Part shown: piece by piece, positions 24,151 to 34,439 of the stretch | Numbering within the stretch: position 1 is the first letter of the stretch | Layout: every line of letters begins with the position of its first letter | DNA from: Coffea arabica | Taxonomy: Eukaryota; Streptophyta; Magnoliopsida; Gentianales; Rubiaceae | Direction of reading: 5' to 3' | Length of the DNA stretch: 64,000 nt | Assembly: GCF_036785885.1 (NCBI RefSeq) | Contig: NC_092322.1 | Location: 18,002,466-18,066,465, forward strand | Notes under the pieces: model-generated | What the model was told of the DNA's origin: nothing | Database searches by the model: none | What the model saw: the letters and a program-made list of their open reading frames with translations, nothing else | Program-made: the position numbers and the translations under genes

Positions 24151-25632
24151 GATTTTATAATGCATAATTATTCTTTTCAAGCTTACCTTATATAATATCT
24201 ATACAAAATCAATTAAGGTTTGATATTTGTAAGTTTTCAAACTAATAACTAGATGTCAATTTGGAATGTTTCTATCTTGTCTAATCATTGTTGTTAGTAT
24301 ACTTGAATGATTAGCTCTTATGCTACTAAATTAGTGCAAGATGAGGAATACTATAGTAAAGTTCAGCATGAGTCTTCACTCAAGTTTGTATAGTTTGTTT
24401 TTTATATTAATAATATTTTTAACGGTTCCGTAAAAAAAAAAATAGTATACTCTAGAGCTAATCATTGTTACTTTCTGCCAAGGACCAAACAGAACACGTA
24501 CAATTAACTAAGGACCAAATTTACTAATGAGCTAATCATTGTTATTTTGTCACTTTTTTTACAACTTGGAAATGAATTACAAGACTTGTCGAGTCTACTT
24601 GAATTAAAGATGCTTGTGGAGTTGCTTCAAAAAAAAGATGCTCATGGAGTTGGTGTGAATTCATGGACGAAAAAGGTGGCATTGACTGTGAATAAACGCA
24701 AAGCTAATTGGAGTAGTTTTTATACTCTGGAAATGCTTTCCATATGTGTATTAGATAACTTGATAAAAATTGAAAATTACTCAAATACAAATTTTTCTAA
24801 ATTAAAAAATATATAAATTCAATTTCATAATACAAATTTGTTTCCTTGAACTCATTAAATAGGCACTTTATTCTCCTATTTAATATTTTAAGGCAAAAGA
24901 ACCCTTACTATTTGATTTTGTTTCTTTTGTAGTCACCCTTGTTTATCTTTTCCACTACTTTCTTTTATATTTTATTTTTCCATTTTTTTACTATTTTCTT
25001 TTCTTTTTACTTCTTTTATACCACTATTTTGTTTCACTTTCCTATTGGTATTACTAATTCCATGCTTATTATAATATTGTAATTATCTTTTATTCATGAT
25101 TTCATTCTTGTTTTAGTTATTGACATTATTAGAAAACAAATATATGTTTGTCTTAATCAAAAAGTGTATATCATTAGCAATTTTATTATTTAAAAATATA
25201 TTAGCAAACTAGAACTTTAAATTACTTAATATTTAAAAGTATATTCCAAAAAATAAGGTAACTAATATTTTTATTTAATTTTTTATGTGTAGTTGATTAA
25301 TTACTATGACATTACAATGTGAATTTGTTACTGTTGTTAAAAATTAATTTGTTCTAAATATGGCTTCGTGTATTAAGGGGAAGCATAATACTTTTTTTTC
25401 GTCAAAAAATTTAGAGAGTGCAGTAGGGCACTTGTCTCATCTACTCTAACCCCATAGAAACCCAATTGGACTGCCCTTGCCGCGTAAAAAATTTTTAAAA
25501 AAATTTGCTGATAGTTTTCTTTCCCCCAATTTGGCTCTCTTTCTCTTCCATGGTTTTTTTTTTTTCAACCACTCATCTCTAGCTTCGTACCTTGTGCCGA
25601 AGAAAAGATTATCGATATTGTTCTTGTTTTTC

Positions 25633-25635
<3 letters not shown>
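24151..25635. other. AT-rich intergenic DNA, no gene recognised
   Basis: This is low-complexity AT-rich DNA. An open stretch of 89 codons at 24547-24816 has no recognisable domain and includes a small internal duplication; I do not call it a gene. Confidence 0.5.

Positions 25636-25693
<58 letters not shown>
25636..25693. repeat. (AT)n microsatellite, ~58 bp
   Basis: An uninterrupted dinucleotide array. It creates artificial open frames of alternating Ile/Tyr on both strands that should not be read as genes. Confidence 0.97.
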
Positions 25694-25696
<3 letters not shown>

Positions 25697-25740
25697 CATG
25701 AGAATGAGGCTTGTTTCGGAAAGCACAAAAAATCTGGATT

Positions 25741-25875
25741 TGTTTGGATAGATTATAATTTGCAAAGATATTTTGATTTTATCGTAAACATTTTGTCTCA
25801 ATTATCTTTGTTTGGATAGATTATTCTTTGCAAAGATATTTTGATTTTATCGTAAGCATTTTGTCTCAATTATCT
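25741..25875. repeat. Tandem duplication, ~67 bp x 2
   Basis: The segment tgtttggatagattataatt...caattatctt is repeated immediately with few changes. The units start with the same TGTTTGGATAG motif as the MITE ends, so this is probably a duplicated MITE terminus. Confidence 0.8.
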
Positions 25876-26022
25876 TTTTATATTCCCAACAACTACTTCT
25901 ATATCTTACATACATCATCGTAAAAAGTGAAACAGTATTTTTTAGTAAATAATTTTCCTAGATAACCTTTTATCCATAATTTTGATAAATAAAACATTCT
26001 TGTTGTTTTGAACTCCTAAATA

Positions 26023-26335
26023 GTGTTTTGATAGCAAAAATATCTCAAATAAAATTTCGTTTGTATCATAAATATATTTTTTAACCCACTTTTTTATATT
26101 TTCAATCACCTTTTTATCTCACATACATCACATCACAAAAAGTGTTACAGTAATTATTTCAAATAATATTCTATCCTTTGTTTGGATAAAATATTATTTG
26201 AAATATTATTTGGAATAATTACTGTAGCACTTTTTGTGACGTGATGTATGTGAGATAAAAAGGTAATTGAGAATATAAAAAGATGAGTTGGAAAATGTGT
26301 TTATGATGCAAGTGAAATATTATTTGAGATATTAT
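26023..26335. mobile_element. Head-to-head pair of GTTTGGATA-family MITEs (inverted repeat)
   Basis: 26023-26175 is a minus-oriented copy and 26176-26335 a plus-oriented copy of the MITE seen at 3.6 and 4.4 kb; together they make an imperfect inverted repeat with ~150-bp arms and almost no spacer. Shared blocks include cactttttgtgatgtgatg (inverted in the left arm) and gagataaaaaggt. The pair lies about 0.4-0.7 kb upstream of the reductase start codon. A direct repeat of flanking sequence (taaccttttatccataatt near 25966 and 26361) surrounds it. Confidence 0.72.
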
Positions 26336-26752
26336 TATTGGTACACAATTTTCCCAAATAACCTTTTATCCATAATTTTGATAAATAAAATGCTCTTTTT
26401 GTTTTGAACTCCATAAAGAACACATGAATAAAAAAAAAAAAAAAAAAAAGGCCGAAACTGACAGATCTGGATTGTACATAGTGCCTTGCACTAGGCTTGT
26501 GCCCACCGAACGCCGCCTCCCTTAGCCCGATCCCCAACTCTCAGCCTATCATTTGGGCTTAATTGCAAGGTGCTTAACTTTTGTTTGCCATCTTCCTTCC
26601 CCTATCCGACTGTCTTCTCCTCTCCTCTGTGCGTGGGTGTTGTTTCTGCCTAGTCTTTCATTCCTTGCCTGCTAAAGAGTAGAAACAAATCATTCTTTGA
26701 GTGTGGGGTGTTTTCGCGTAATTGTAGTAGTAATAGGGCATGCTGAATGAAG

Positions 26753-29700
26753 ATGATGGCTCTGAAACTCAATCCTCCTACAACCCACGCGTTTTCCTCC
26801 AAGGTGAAGCCACCTTATCAGTTTTTCCTCTTCCTATCTCAAGTGTAGTTTTATTTATTTTTTATTATTATTTTAACTTTCCAGCCCTTTCCACACCCTT
26901 CTTACCTCCAACTGACAAAGTCAGGAATCGAATCTGAACCTGGCAGTGGAGAAAACTCTAAAAGCTGTCCCATTTTCACTGGGCTAAGTGTAGTTTTACT
27001 TAAATTGCTTTGCTTTGTTATTTTCTTTTTCTCTGCATTTCCTTCTCTAAATTCTGAAGGATAAAATGGGCTCTTCCAAAGTCCTATACTTTTTTCTTTG
27101 GTGGTTTAGTGTAATCTATGTCAAATTTGAGATACATGGCACCATGTGCAGTAGCTTTTCCTTTTCTTTTGCCTTCTTGGTTAATTTATAGGAACTTGAT
27201 AAGAAATGTATGATGAGAGTAATGCCAGCTGATTACTGCACAGACTGTAAATGTTGGGATAGCTTGGTGGAATTGTTTCAATGTATTGTCTGTGATTTGT
27301 GATACTTTGTTCGAGTTCTGATTGGTTAATTAGGATTTTGTTCAGCTGCTAAGAGATCACCTTTTAGTCTTCCTTGACCATTTTTCCCCCCGGGGGGGGG
27401 GGGGGGACAAAAAGCTTTTGGCCCCCATTTTGTGCAGTTCCTATGACAAGAGATTGCACTGAAATCCCACATCCCTAAATGACAAAACTTATGTATGTTC
27501 TCCTTGTGTTGGAAAAGCACAGCTTTTTTATGTTTGGCAGTAAATAACAGTTTTAATTGGTGATGCTCACATGAGTAAGATGACAGAACTTTTGGTTTTA
27601 CATTAATCTTTCTCCTTGCTTGTTCCATCATTAGTAATGTATTAATTCAAATAAAAGAAGCGGCTCTGGAACATCTTGTTCCTATACCTCTAGCGTAGTC
27701 CATTTGACATATAAATGTGGCTTTTGGCTATGATATCCTACACGTTACATAGGGATTTTTATCATGCAGACGGATGGAAAATTACATTGTAAGTGTCAAG
27801 CCAAAAGGGATATGTAAATTTACCCAGCCCCAAATGTTGTGTGCAATGAATATGAGTGCTGGAGATTCAGGAGAGTCTGCAAAGCTGAAATTTGATATGT
27901 TATTGACAAGGGTAAACAACTCTGAGATGGTTCTCTGCAACCTGTCAAGAGTTTCCCTCATGATAGAGCATTTGACGGTTTCATTGAGCTCATTCTTTAC
28001 ACTACCTTATCAGTTATCAAATACTTGTCTATGCCTGCATTTGCAGTTTCTTTCATTTGCAAATTGCCCTAGTTTGCCCTTGGGAAGAAACTATATTTTG
28101 TTTTTCTTCCATTTCTTGTTGGTGCTGCTGTTGCTGGATCTTGAGAACAGTAGCACTGGAGTCATCTCCATCTCTTAAGGTAATTCTTTTAGGATCCTGC
28201 TAGGTTGCTATTCTTGAAAAGTGTACCTGGGATCGCCGGAGATAATCATGTTTGTTACTTGTTTCTTTCTTGACAAGTCCGCTAAGTAACAATTTGCCAA
28301 TGAAAAAAGCGCAAATTTGTATGGCACTTGAGGAACAATGTAGCTTTGGCAGTTGGGGCCTTTATAATCACAGTAATGTTAAAGTATGACTACTCCCAAA
28401 TTTCAAGGGTAAAGTGTAATTATCCCTTTCCTTTGGTATCGTTGGAGTAGATGACTATTGATTACTTGCAGGAAAGTGTAATATTATGTAGTAATATATT
28501 TTTTGTGTGTGTGTGTATATATATACTTCTGAGATAAGTTATATTTGCAGGATGATAGGAAATGTGCAACAGTTAGAAACCTTTGCATCAGGGCTTCAGT
28601 GGCTTCGTCAGCACCACCACAAAGTTTGCAGGTTGCAGAAAATAAAGCTCACAACAAGTCAGACAAATTCCGAATAGGTGTGCTTGGAGCTAGTGGTTAT
28701 ACTGGTTCTGAGGTATGCCAAAATTCATCTACAACCTTTTGTGTGTGTGTGTGTGTGTGGGGGGGGGGATGGTGGTGTTATGGGGAAAGAGTGTGGGTGG
28801 CTATATATTGGGGTAAATGGTTTCTGGGTTTATCCTTATGGTTTGGATGAAATGATGAATTACTAGTGGAGATGAAGATTGGAGGCCATTAATGACTTTT
28901 GGGAGAAAGGATGTTAATAATGAAATGAGGTTGGCTAGTTATCAATGTTTCCTACTCAATACTCCGCTTCATAAATAGCTGGATGTTGAGAATGTGCAAT
29001 GTTCGGTTTTTCCCCTTCTTGATGATGTTGCTGGATAGGACAATGTTGCCTGCTTTTCTATGGTTACATAGCTTTCTATTGGTTCTTTTGTTCATTTTAT
29101 GGATGTTTTGGAAGATAAACATGCATTATTGTTTTCTAAACTGGCAGATTGTCAGACTCCTTGCAAATCATCCACACTTTAAAATCACACTAATGACTGC
29201 GGACAGGAAAGCTGGTCAACCAATCGGATCAGTTTTTCCTCATTTGGTTACACAGGCATGTATTTTTATGATTTCCCAATCTGTCTTTTCTTGTGCTCTT
29301 TTATAGCCCGTTTATTGTGCGTCATAGCCTTTAAATGACAAATCTGAAGTAAGCAAAATATTAATAAACTTTTGTAGGATTTGCCAGATATGGTTGCTGT
29401 TAAAGATGCCGACTTTTCCAGTGTTGATGCAGTATTTTGTTGCTTGCCGCATGGAACCACTCAGGTCTCTACATTCTTGTCCATCTCATACAATCACACT
29501 TGACACTATCTATGCTTTGGATGCAATGTACTTATTGGGGTTAACATCCGATATCTTTTCAAATTTTACCAATCGAAGAATTAAGATGCTGCTTGATGAG
29601 CTCCTAGGGGTGTGCTCATGTTTGGCTGATTACTTTTTTTGCCAGGAAATCATTAAAGGTCTTCCAATCAGTTTAAAAGTTGTTGATCTCTCTGCGGTAC

Positions 29701-32393
29701 ATTAACTGGTGAATTCGTAGCAGTTTTGCAGTTCTGCTATACTTCTAGTGGTTTATTATTACCCATTTCTGCATGATGATTGTGCAGGACTTTAGGCTAC
29801 GAGATATTGGTGAATATGAGGAATGGTATGGTCAGCCTCACCAGGCACCAGAGTTGCAGGTTGGATTTTTCTTTCTTGTTATGTCAACTTCTAAGAGAAC
29901 TTCTGCACGTAAGTATTCAATGACATGTATTACTCTGTGAAGCTTGTAAGAATCAGGAGTGCAATATTTTCACTGCTTTGATTTCTTGGTCAAGTTCCAT
30001 GTAGCGTTTCCTGACACTAAGTCTATTTCTAACATCATTATAAGTGTTTAAAGTACAAGTTTAGATGTGAAAGACTACTGTTGCCTGGATGCAGAAAAAC
30101 GCTGTATATGGTTTGACTGAGATTTCTAGGAAAGAAATTCAAGGTGCACGCCTAGTTGCTAATCCTGGATGCTACCCGACTTCTATTCAGCTTCCTCTTA
30201 TTCCATTGTTAAAGGTTGGTTTGTGCTCGGAGCATTTTATTTCGTATTGTGTTTCCATTTACAATTTATTGCCATATTTCAAGAATCAAAGAGCTAAAGT
30301 TTTCAAAGCAAAACGTATAAGAATAAAGCATGCCTAAACTTTTCTTACTGTGATGAATGGACTGTGCTGCATAGAATATATGTCTGTCTGTCTATCTAGG
30401 CAATCTAAGCTTTGAAAATTGTGGTTAGCAGAACATCACTGACTATTCTTGACTAACGGTCTGAAGATCAAATGCTGTATTTTTATTCTAGATTATTAGA
30501 AATGGAAAGCTGAATAGCCAATTTTCTATAGCTATGGCCTTCATAACTCGCATAACATAATTTCTGTTAGTGCTCATATCACTGACTATTCTTGACTAAC
30601 GGTCTGAAGATCAAATGCAGTATTTTTTTTTCTTCTAGATTATTAGAAATGGAAAGCTGAATAGTCAATTTTCTATAGATATGGTCTTCATAACTTGCAT
30701 TAACATAATTTCTGTTAATGCTCATATATGCTTTTTTTTTTTTCCTTTTGTGTATAGGCTGAATATTTCCCGTTCATGCTTAATTAGTACTGAAGAAGAT
30801 CTTCTCTTAAATTGCCTGAGTTAAGAGCGCGACAACTTGGCTTTTAACTTTCACATGTTTTTCTGCAGTTTCCTACTTCTAGTATTGTTCTTTGTTGCAG
30901 GCAGGTCTCATTGAAGTCAAAAATATTATTATTGATGCAAAATCGGGTGTTAGCGGAGCTGGTTTGAACTGTTTTCACTGCCTTTTGTGGATTCGTACTC
31001 TATTCTACTTAAAGAGTAGTTCTTTAAATTCTGATACCTGGCTTGCCATGTAGGACGTGGCGCAAAGGAGGCAAATTTGTACACTGAAGTAGCAGAAGGA
31101 GTACATTCTTATGGCATCACCAGGCATCGGCATGGTGAGCTAGGATTCATGGTAAAACAATTTTGTTGGTGATACACGATTTGGTGCCTTTTATTCATGC
31201 CATAAGTAGGAAGTTTTATGTAAGGATACATAGACTTGACATCGAGATCAATGACATGGTTCCTATTGTTCATTTCCAGTTCCAGAGATTGAACAAGGAT
31301 TATCAGATGCCTCAAACTCAAAAGTGACTGTTAGCTTTACTCCACATTTAATGCCAATGGTAACCATTTTGTAGTACTGTGTGTCCTTTACTTGCTATCT
31401 TTTTCCATTGACAACTATGTTTTGGCATTACTGTTGTATCTTACAGAGCCGGGGTATGCAATCGACCATGTATGTGGAAATGGCTCCTGGAGTGTCTACA
31501 ATGGATTTGTACCAGCACTTAAAGAGCTTCTATGAGGTACTTCATTCTATGATTGGAATTCCTAGGGTATAGCATTTGACCAACATGGTCCCTAAACCCT
31601 TCTTCCTTAACTGCCTTCTTCCTGACTACCAAAAACTAGAAAAGAACGTATAAAAATATCTTAGCAATCATTGTGAGTGGCAATGGGCTTGCAACTGGCT
31701 TGAAGGACTGAGAACATTTTTTTACTCAAAATTAAGCCTTTTGTTGTACTGTGGGCTGTATGGGTGTAATCTGCCACACAGAGCCAACAGTAAAGTCCAG
31801 GTGATTAAATTGCCACAGATTGTTCATTCTTGGCATTTGTATGGGCATAGATTAGGTTGGGGAATGTGGACATTCCTTGTGTATGGAGGTTTTTAAAGAT
31901 TTCCTTTAAAACACACGCAAATGGCACACAATTTTCATTGTGCTCACTAGAAGAATATCTTTTAGCCGTTTTTGTCCTTTCCTGTAAAGAATGGTTTGTA
32001 TCGATAAGGCATCCATTTCCAATTTCCAGGATGAAGAATTTGTAATTTTGCTGAAGAAAAACGAAGTTCCTCATACTCGACATGTCAGGGGATCCAACTA
32101 CTGCCTTCTGAATGTATTCCCAGACCGAATTCCAGGACGAGCAATAATTGTATCTGTGGTAAGTGTTTTAATTCTTGCCCCCCCTTTCCCTTCATGATTT
32201 TTGTTCATCCGTTGATGCTACTTTGACTGGAGGCCATCTGCTGCAATTATTTTCATTGGTTTTTAATCAAAATGCCCTGTTACAGATTGATAATCTTGTA
32301 AAAGGAGCTTCTGGTCAGGCCCTGCAGAACCTTAATTTGATGATGGGAATTCCTGAGAACACTGGGCTCCTTTACCAGCCTCTGTTCCCTTGA
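26753..32393 (+). CDS. argC: N-acetyl-gamma-glutamyl-phosphate reductase, plastid-type, 13 exons
   Basis: This enzyme reduces N-acetyl-glutamyl phosphate to N-acetylglutamate semialdehyde with NADPH, the third step of ornithine/arginine synthesis, in plastids. Exons by reading: 26753-26803, 28551-28712, 29148-29255, 29378-29464, 29646-29696, 29788-29859, 30095-30214, 30901-30961, 31054-31134, 31280-31359, 31447-31536, 32030-32158, 32286-32393; total 1200 nt, 399 residues, normal for the plant family. The NADP-binding loop [12 protein letters not shown] is at about residues 60-71, the catalytic Cys in NPGCYPTS at about 203, and the conserved GVSGAGR, RHRH and GSNYC segments are present. The end is [11 protein letters not shown]. 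Exon 1 ([12 protein letters not shown]...) is an inferred transit peptide; it joins exon 2 in phase 0. The donor after exon 3 is GC (CAG|GCATGT), the others GT. An out-of-frame ATG at 26740 precedes the start. Confidence 0.93.
26854..26985 (-). mobile_element. SINE in intron 1 of argC (minus strand)
   Basis: A T-rich left end (tttattttttattattatttt) and a minus-strand body beginning AGCCCAGTGAAAATGGG with a B-box-like AGATTCGATTCC. It is flanked by aagtgtagtttta at 26841-26853 and 26986-26998, a 13-bp target duplication. It is antisense to the host gene and lies 50 bp past the exon 1 donor. Confidence 0.85.
27386..27406. repeat. C6/G15 homopolymer block in argC intron 1
   Basis: Six C followed by about fifteen G in an otherwise AT-rich intron. 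The exact length may not be reliable, as such runs are often misassembled or miscounted. Confidence 0.8.
30434..30728. repeat. Tandem duplication, ~144 bp x 2, in argC intron 7
   Basis: The block starting atcactgactattcttgac is repeated with a period of 144 bp and a few substitutions. It lies in the intron between exons 7 and 8, with no coding effect. Confidence 0.88.
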
Positions 32394-32880
32394 ATTGTTT
32401 TTCCATTTGATTTTGATGATGAAGAATATATAAAGTTGTAATTCATATACTGTTCATGTCAAAGGCAGCATGGATTTCATAGTGTATGATCAGCCGAACT
32501 TTTCAATCTAAGTTGGACATCAAAACTAGAGTTTGTTAACGGGTTGGATCGTTCATGAATAATGCTCGACGGTCGACTCGACTTGTATTAGATCAAATTT
32601 TGGTTTAACTTATGTTCAAGTGTATGCCAAATATTAGATCAAACGGACACAATGACTGGATCCAACAATGTTAAACGACTGCACCTGCCCATACTTTTGA
32701 CACAAACCAATATAATTGACGTAAGGGAGGGGCTTGGACCTGCCTTGCCGTAGAAATTTTTTGCGATATCTGAATCTGGACGCATTATATCTGCCCCATG
32801 AAAACCTAGTAGGATCATTTGTAAAAGCTAAAGCATGTGGAACATACAATCATCTACAAAAAAGGCCTATCCTGATTAAA
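32394..32880. other. argC 3' flank, nothing further recognised
   Basis: This is the presumed 3' UTR and terminator region of argC (tataaagttgtaattc at about 32429). No canonical AATAAA stands out before the SDR pseudogene begins. Confidence 0.45.
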
Positions 32881-32884
32881 GAAA

Positions 32885-33652
32885 GTGACAGAACCAGCTT
32901 CGACTTTACCAACAAAAAAGCAAGAAGGCAAAGTAGCCGTAGTAACCGGTGGAGCCAGCAGAATTGGGGAAGCAACAACGGCACATCTTTCTGGTGAAAA
33001 TGCTGTGAAGGCTGTTGTAGTTGCTGATATCCAAGATGACAAAGGCCGACTCGTCACTGAATCCATATGTTCACACCGGTGTAGCAATTTCTATTGTGAT
33101 GTTAGTGATGCAAAACAAGTCGAGCCCTTGGTGGAGTGGACAGTCCAAACCTACGGCCAGCTTGATATCATGTTTAGTAACGCTGGCATAGCAAGTCCCT
33201 CTGATTAGACCATACTTAACCTCAGTATCTCACAATTCAATCGTTTGTTTGATATCAATGCTCGTGGGATGGCTGCCTGCGTAAAGCACGCTGCACGAGT
33301 AATGGTGGAGCAAGCGGTGAAGGGGAACATTGTTTGTACAACAAGTGTGGCAGCCAGCAGAGGAGTTACTTGGACTGATTATATAATGGCTAAGCATGCA
33401 GTTCTTGGACTTGTCGGGTTCGCAAGTCAGCAGCTATGGGTTCATGGAATTAGAGTAAACAGCGTTTCCACTTCTCGCATTGCAAAGCCATTGACATCTA
33501 ATTGTGTGCTGAGGACAAGTGAAAAGGATGTTGAGAATGTATACGGGCTGCTTACTAGCTTGAAGGGAGTTGTCTTGACAGTAGACTTTGCAGAAGCAGT
33601 GCTGTTGCATTCATCACTGGTCTTGATTTGTCCGTGGAGGAGGATTGTTTAG
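32885..33652 (+). pseudogene. Short-chain dehydrogenase/reductase pseudogene (SDR110C-like)
   Basis: The translation is a classical SDR. The Rossmann TGxxxGIG motif is altered (VVTGGASRIGEA, Gly to Arg). DIQDDKG and FSNAGIASPSD follow, then the active-site Ser segment TTSVAASRG and the catalytic Y-x3-K in DYIMAKHAV; GIRVNSVS marks the post-catalytic region. It resembles plant secoisolariciresinol/xanthoxin-dehydrogenase-like SDRs. It is broken: no ATG start is visible in frame, TAG at 33206-33208 interrupts it, and the usual PG after NSVS is lost. The C-terminus is shortened, with the last strand (AFITGLDLSV) out of frame. It lies about 0.5 kb downstream of argC and shows no intron, so it may be a retrocopy or a decayed gene. 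Confidence 0.88.
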
Positions 33653-33907
33653 TCTCCCTGGTTCAAACAATCGATTGATTCTGTTTGCAAATGAAGTTGA
33701 TGTCATGATCTGTATTGGGATCTAAATATATCTTGTGATCGGTATTTCAGAAAACCTTCTTTGTATCAGCCATAGTTTTGGTATTATTTTATTAATAGTT
33801 TATCATTATTTTTTGGTTTCAAAATATTAAAAAAATGTGTATTCGGTATTTTTAATCATTTATTAACATCATGGTGAAATGAAATCCTACTTTAAGCAAA
33901 ATATGAG
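33653..33907. other. Short intergenic stretch before the LINE
   Basis: AT-rich. It contains the left copy of a probable LINE target duplication (aatcctactttaag, from 33883). Confidence 0.5.
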
Positions 33908-34439
33908 TCCTCTCATGTGGCAGAGGGTTTTCCTCTCTCTTGGGAAGAGAATTGGTCCCCATTGATGGGAGTTCCAATTTTTTTTTTAAAACCAGCCAAA
34001 AGCTTTCAAATTTTAGCAAAATGAACGAACTTCCAAATACTAAAGTGCCCGGTAAATCCATTCATCAGATGTAAGAGCCTGAATTCCATAAATTGTTAGA
34101 AGTCAATGAGGTAGACAAAGTTAACGTAGAGAGAGTTAAGGAGGAACTTGGTAGTCATACACCATGAAGGGACCTACAAGAAAGCATTAAATATGCTCAA
34201 ATCTTGGTAGGAATCCACAAACAGATTGATTCTAGAGAAAGGTGCTGAGGTGAGTAAGTTTATAGTTTTATAATCACTTGTTGCCTTCTCTCCAACCTTC
34301 CTTTCTTCCTCTCACATTTTTTTTTTCTTTTCTTTAACTGTTTGTCTGTTTGAGTGATTTTTTACCTAGAGAATATATATGCTTTTAGTTTTTCTTCCTA
34401 GATCTAGCTAAATTAGTAGTATTCTAGGTAGTAAGGTAT

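Noticed and set aside
24547..24816. 89-codon open stretch
   Set aside because: Has no domain, includes an internal repeat and does not start at a convincing context; treated as chance.
25477..25801. Open frames on both strands over the AT array
   Set aside because: They consist of Ile/Tyr alternation produced by the (AT)n microsatellite.
27774..27792. Possible small coding exon of argC between exons 1 and 2
   Set aside because: A good acceptor (catgcag) and donor (gtaagtg) flank 19 nt, but inserting it breaks the frame from exon 1 (phase 0) into exon 2 (phase 0). It could only be an alternative noncoding exon.
27774..28178. 134-codon open stretch in argC intron 1
   Set aside because: No recognisable domain; hydrophobic Leu/Ser runs from T-rich intron DNA.
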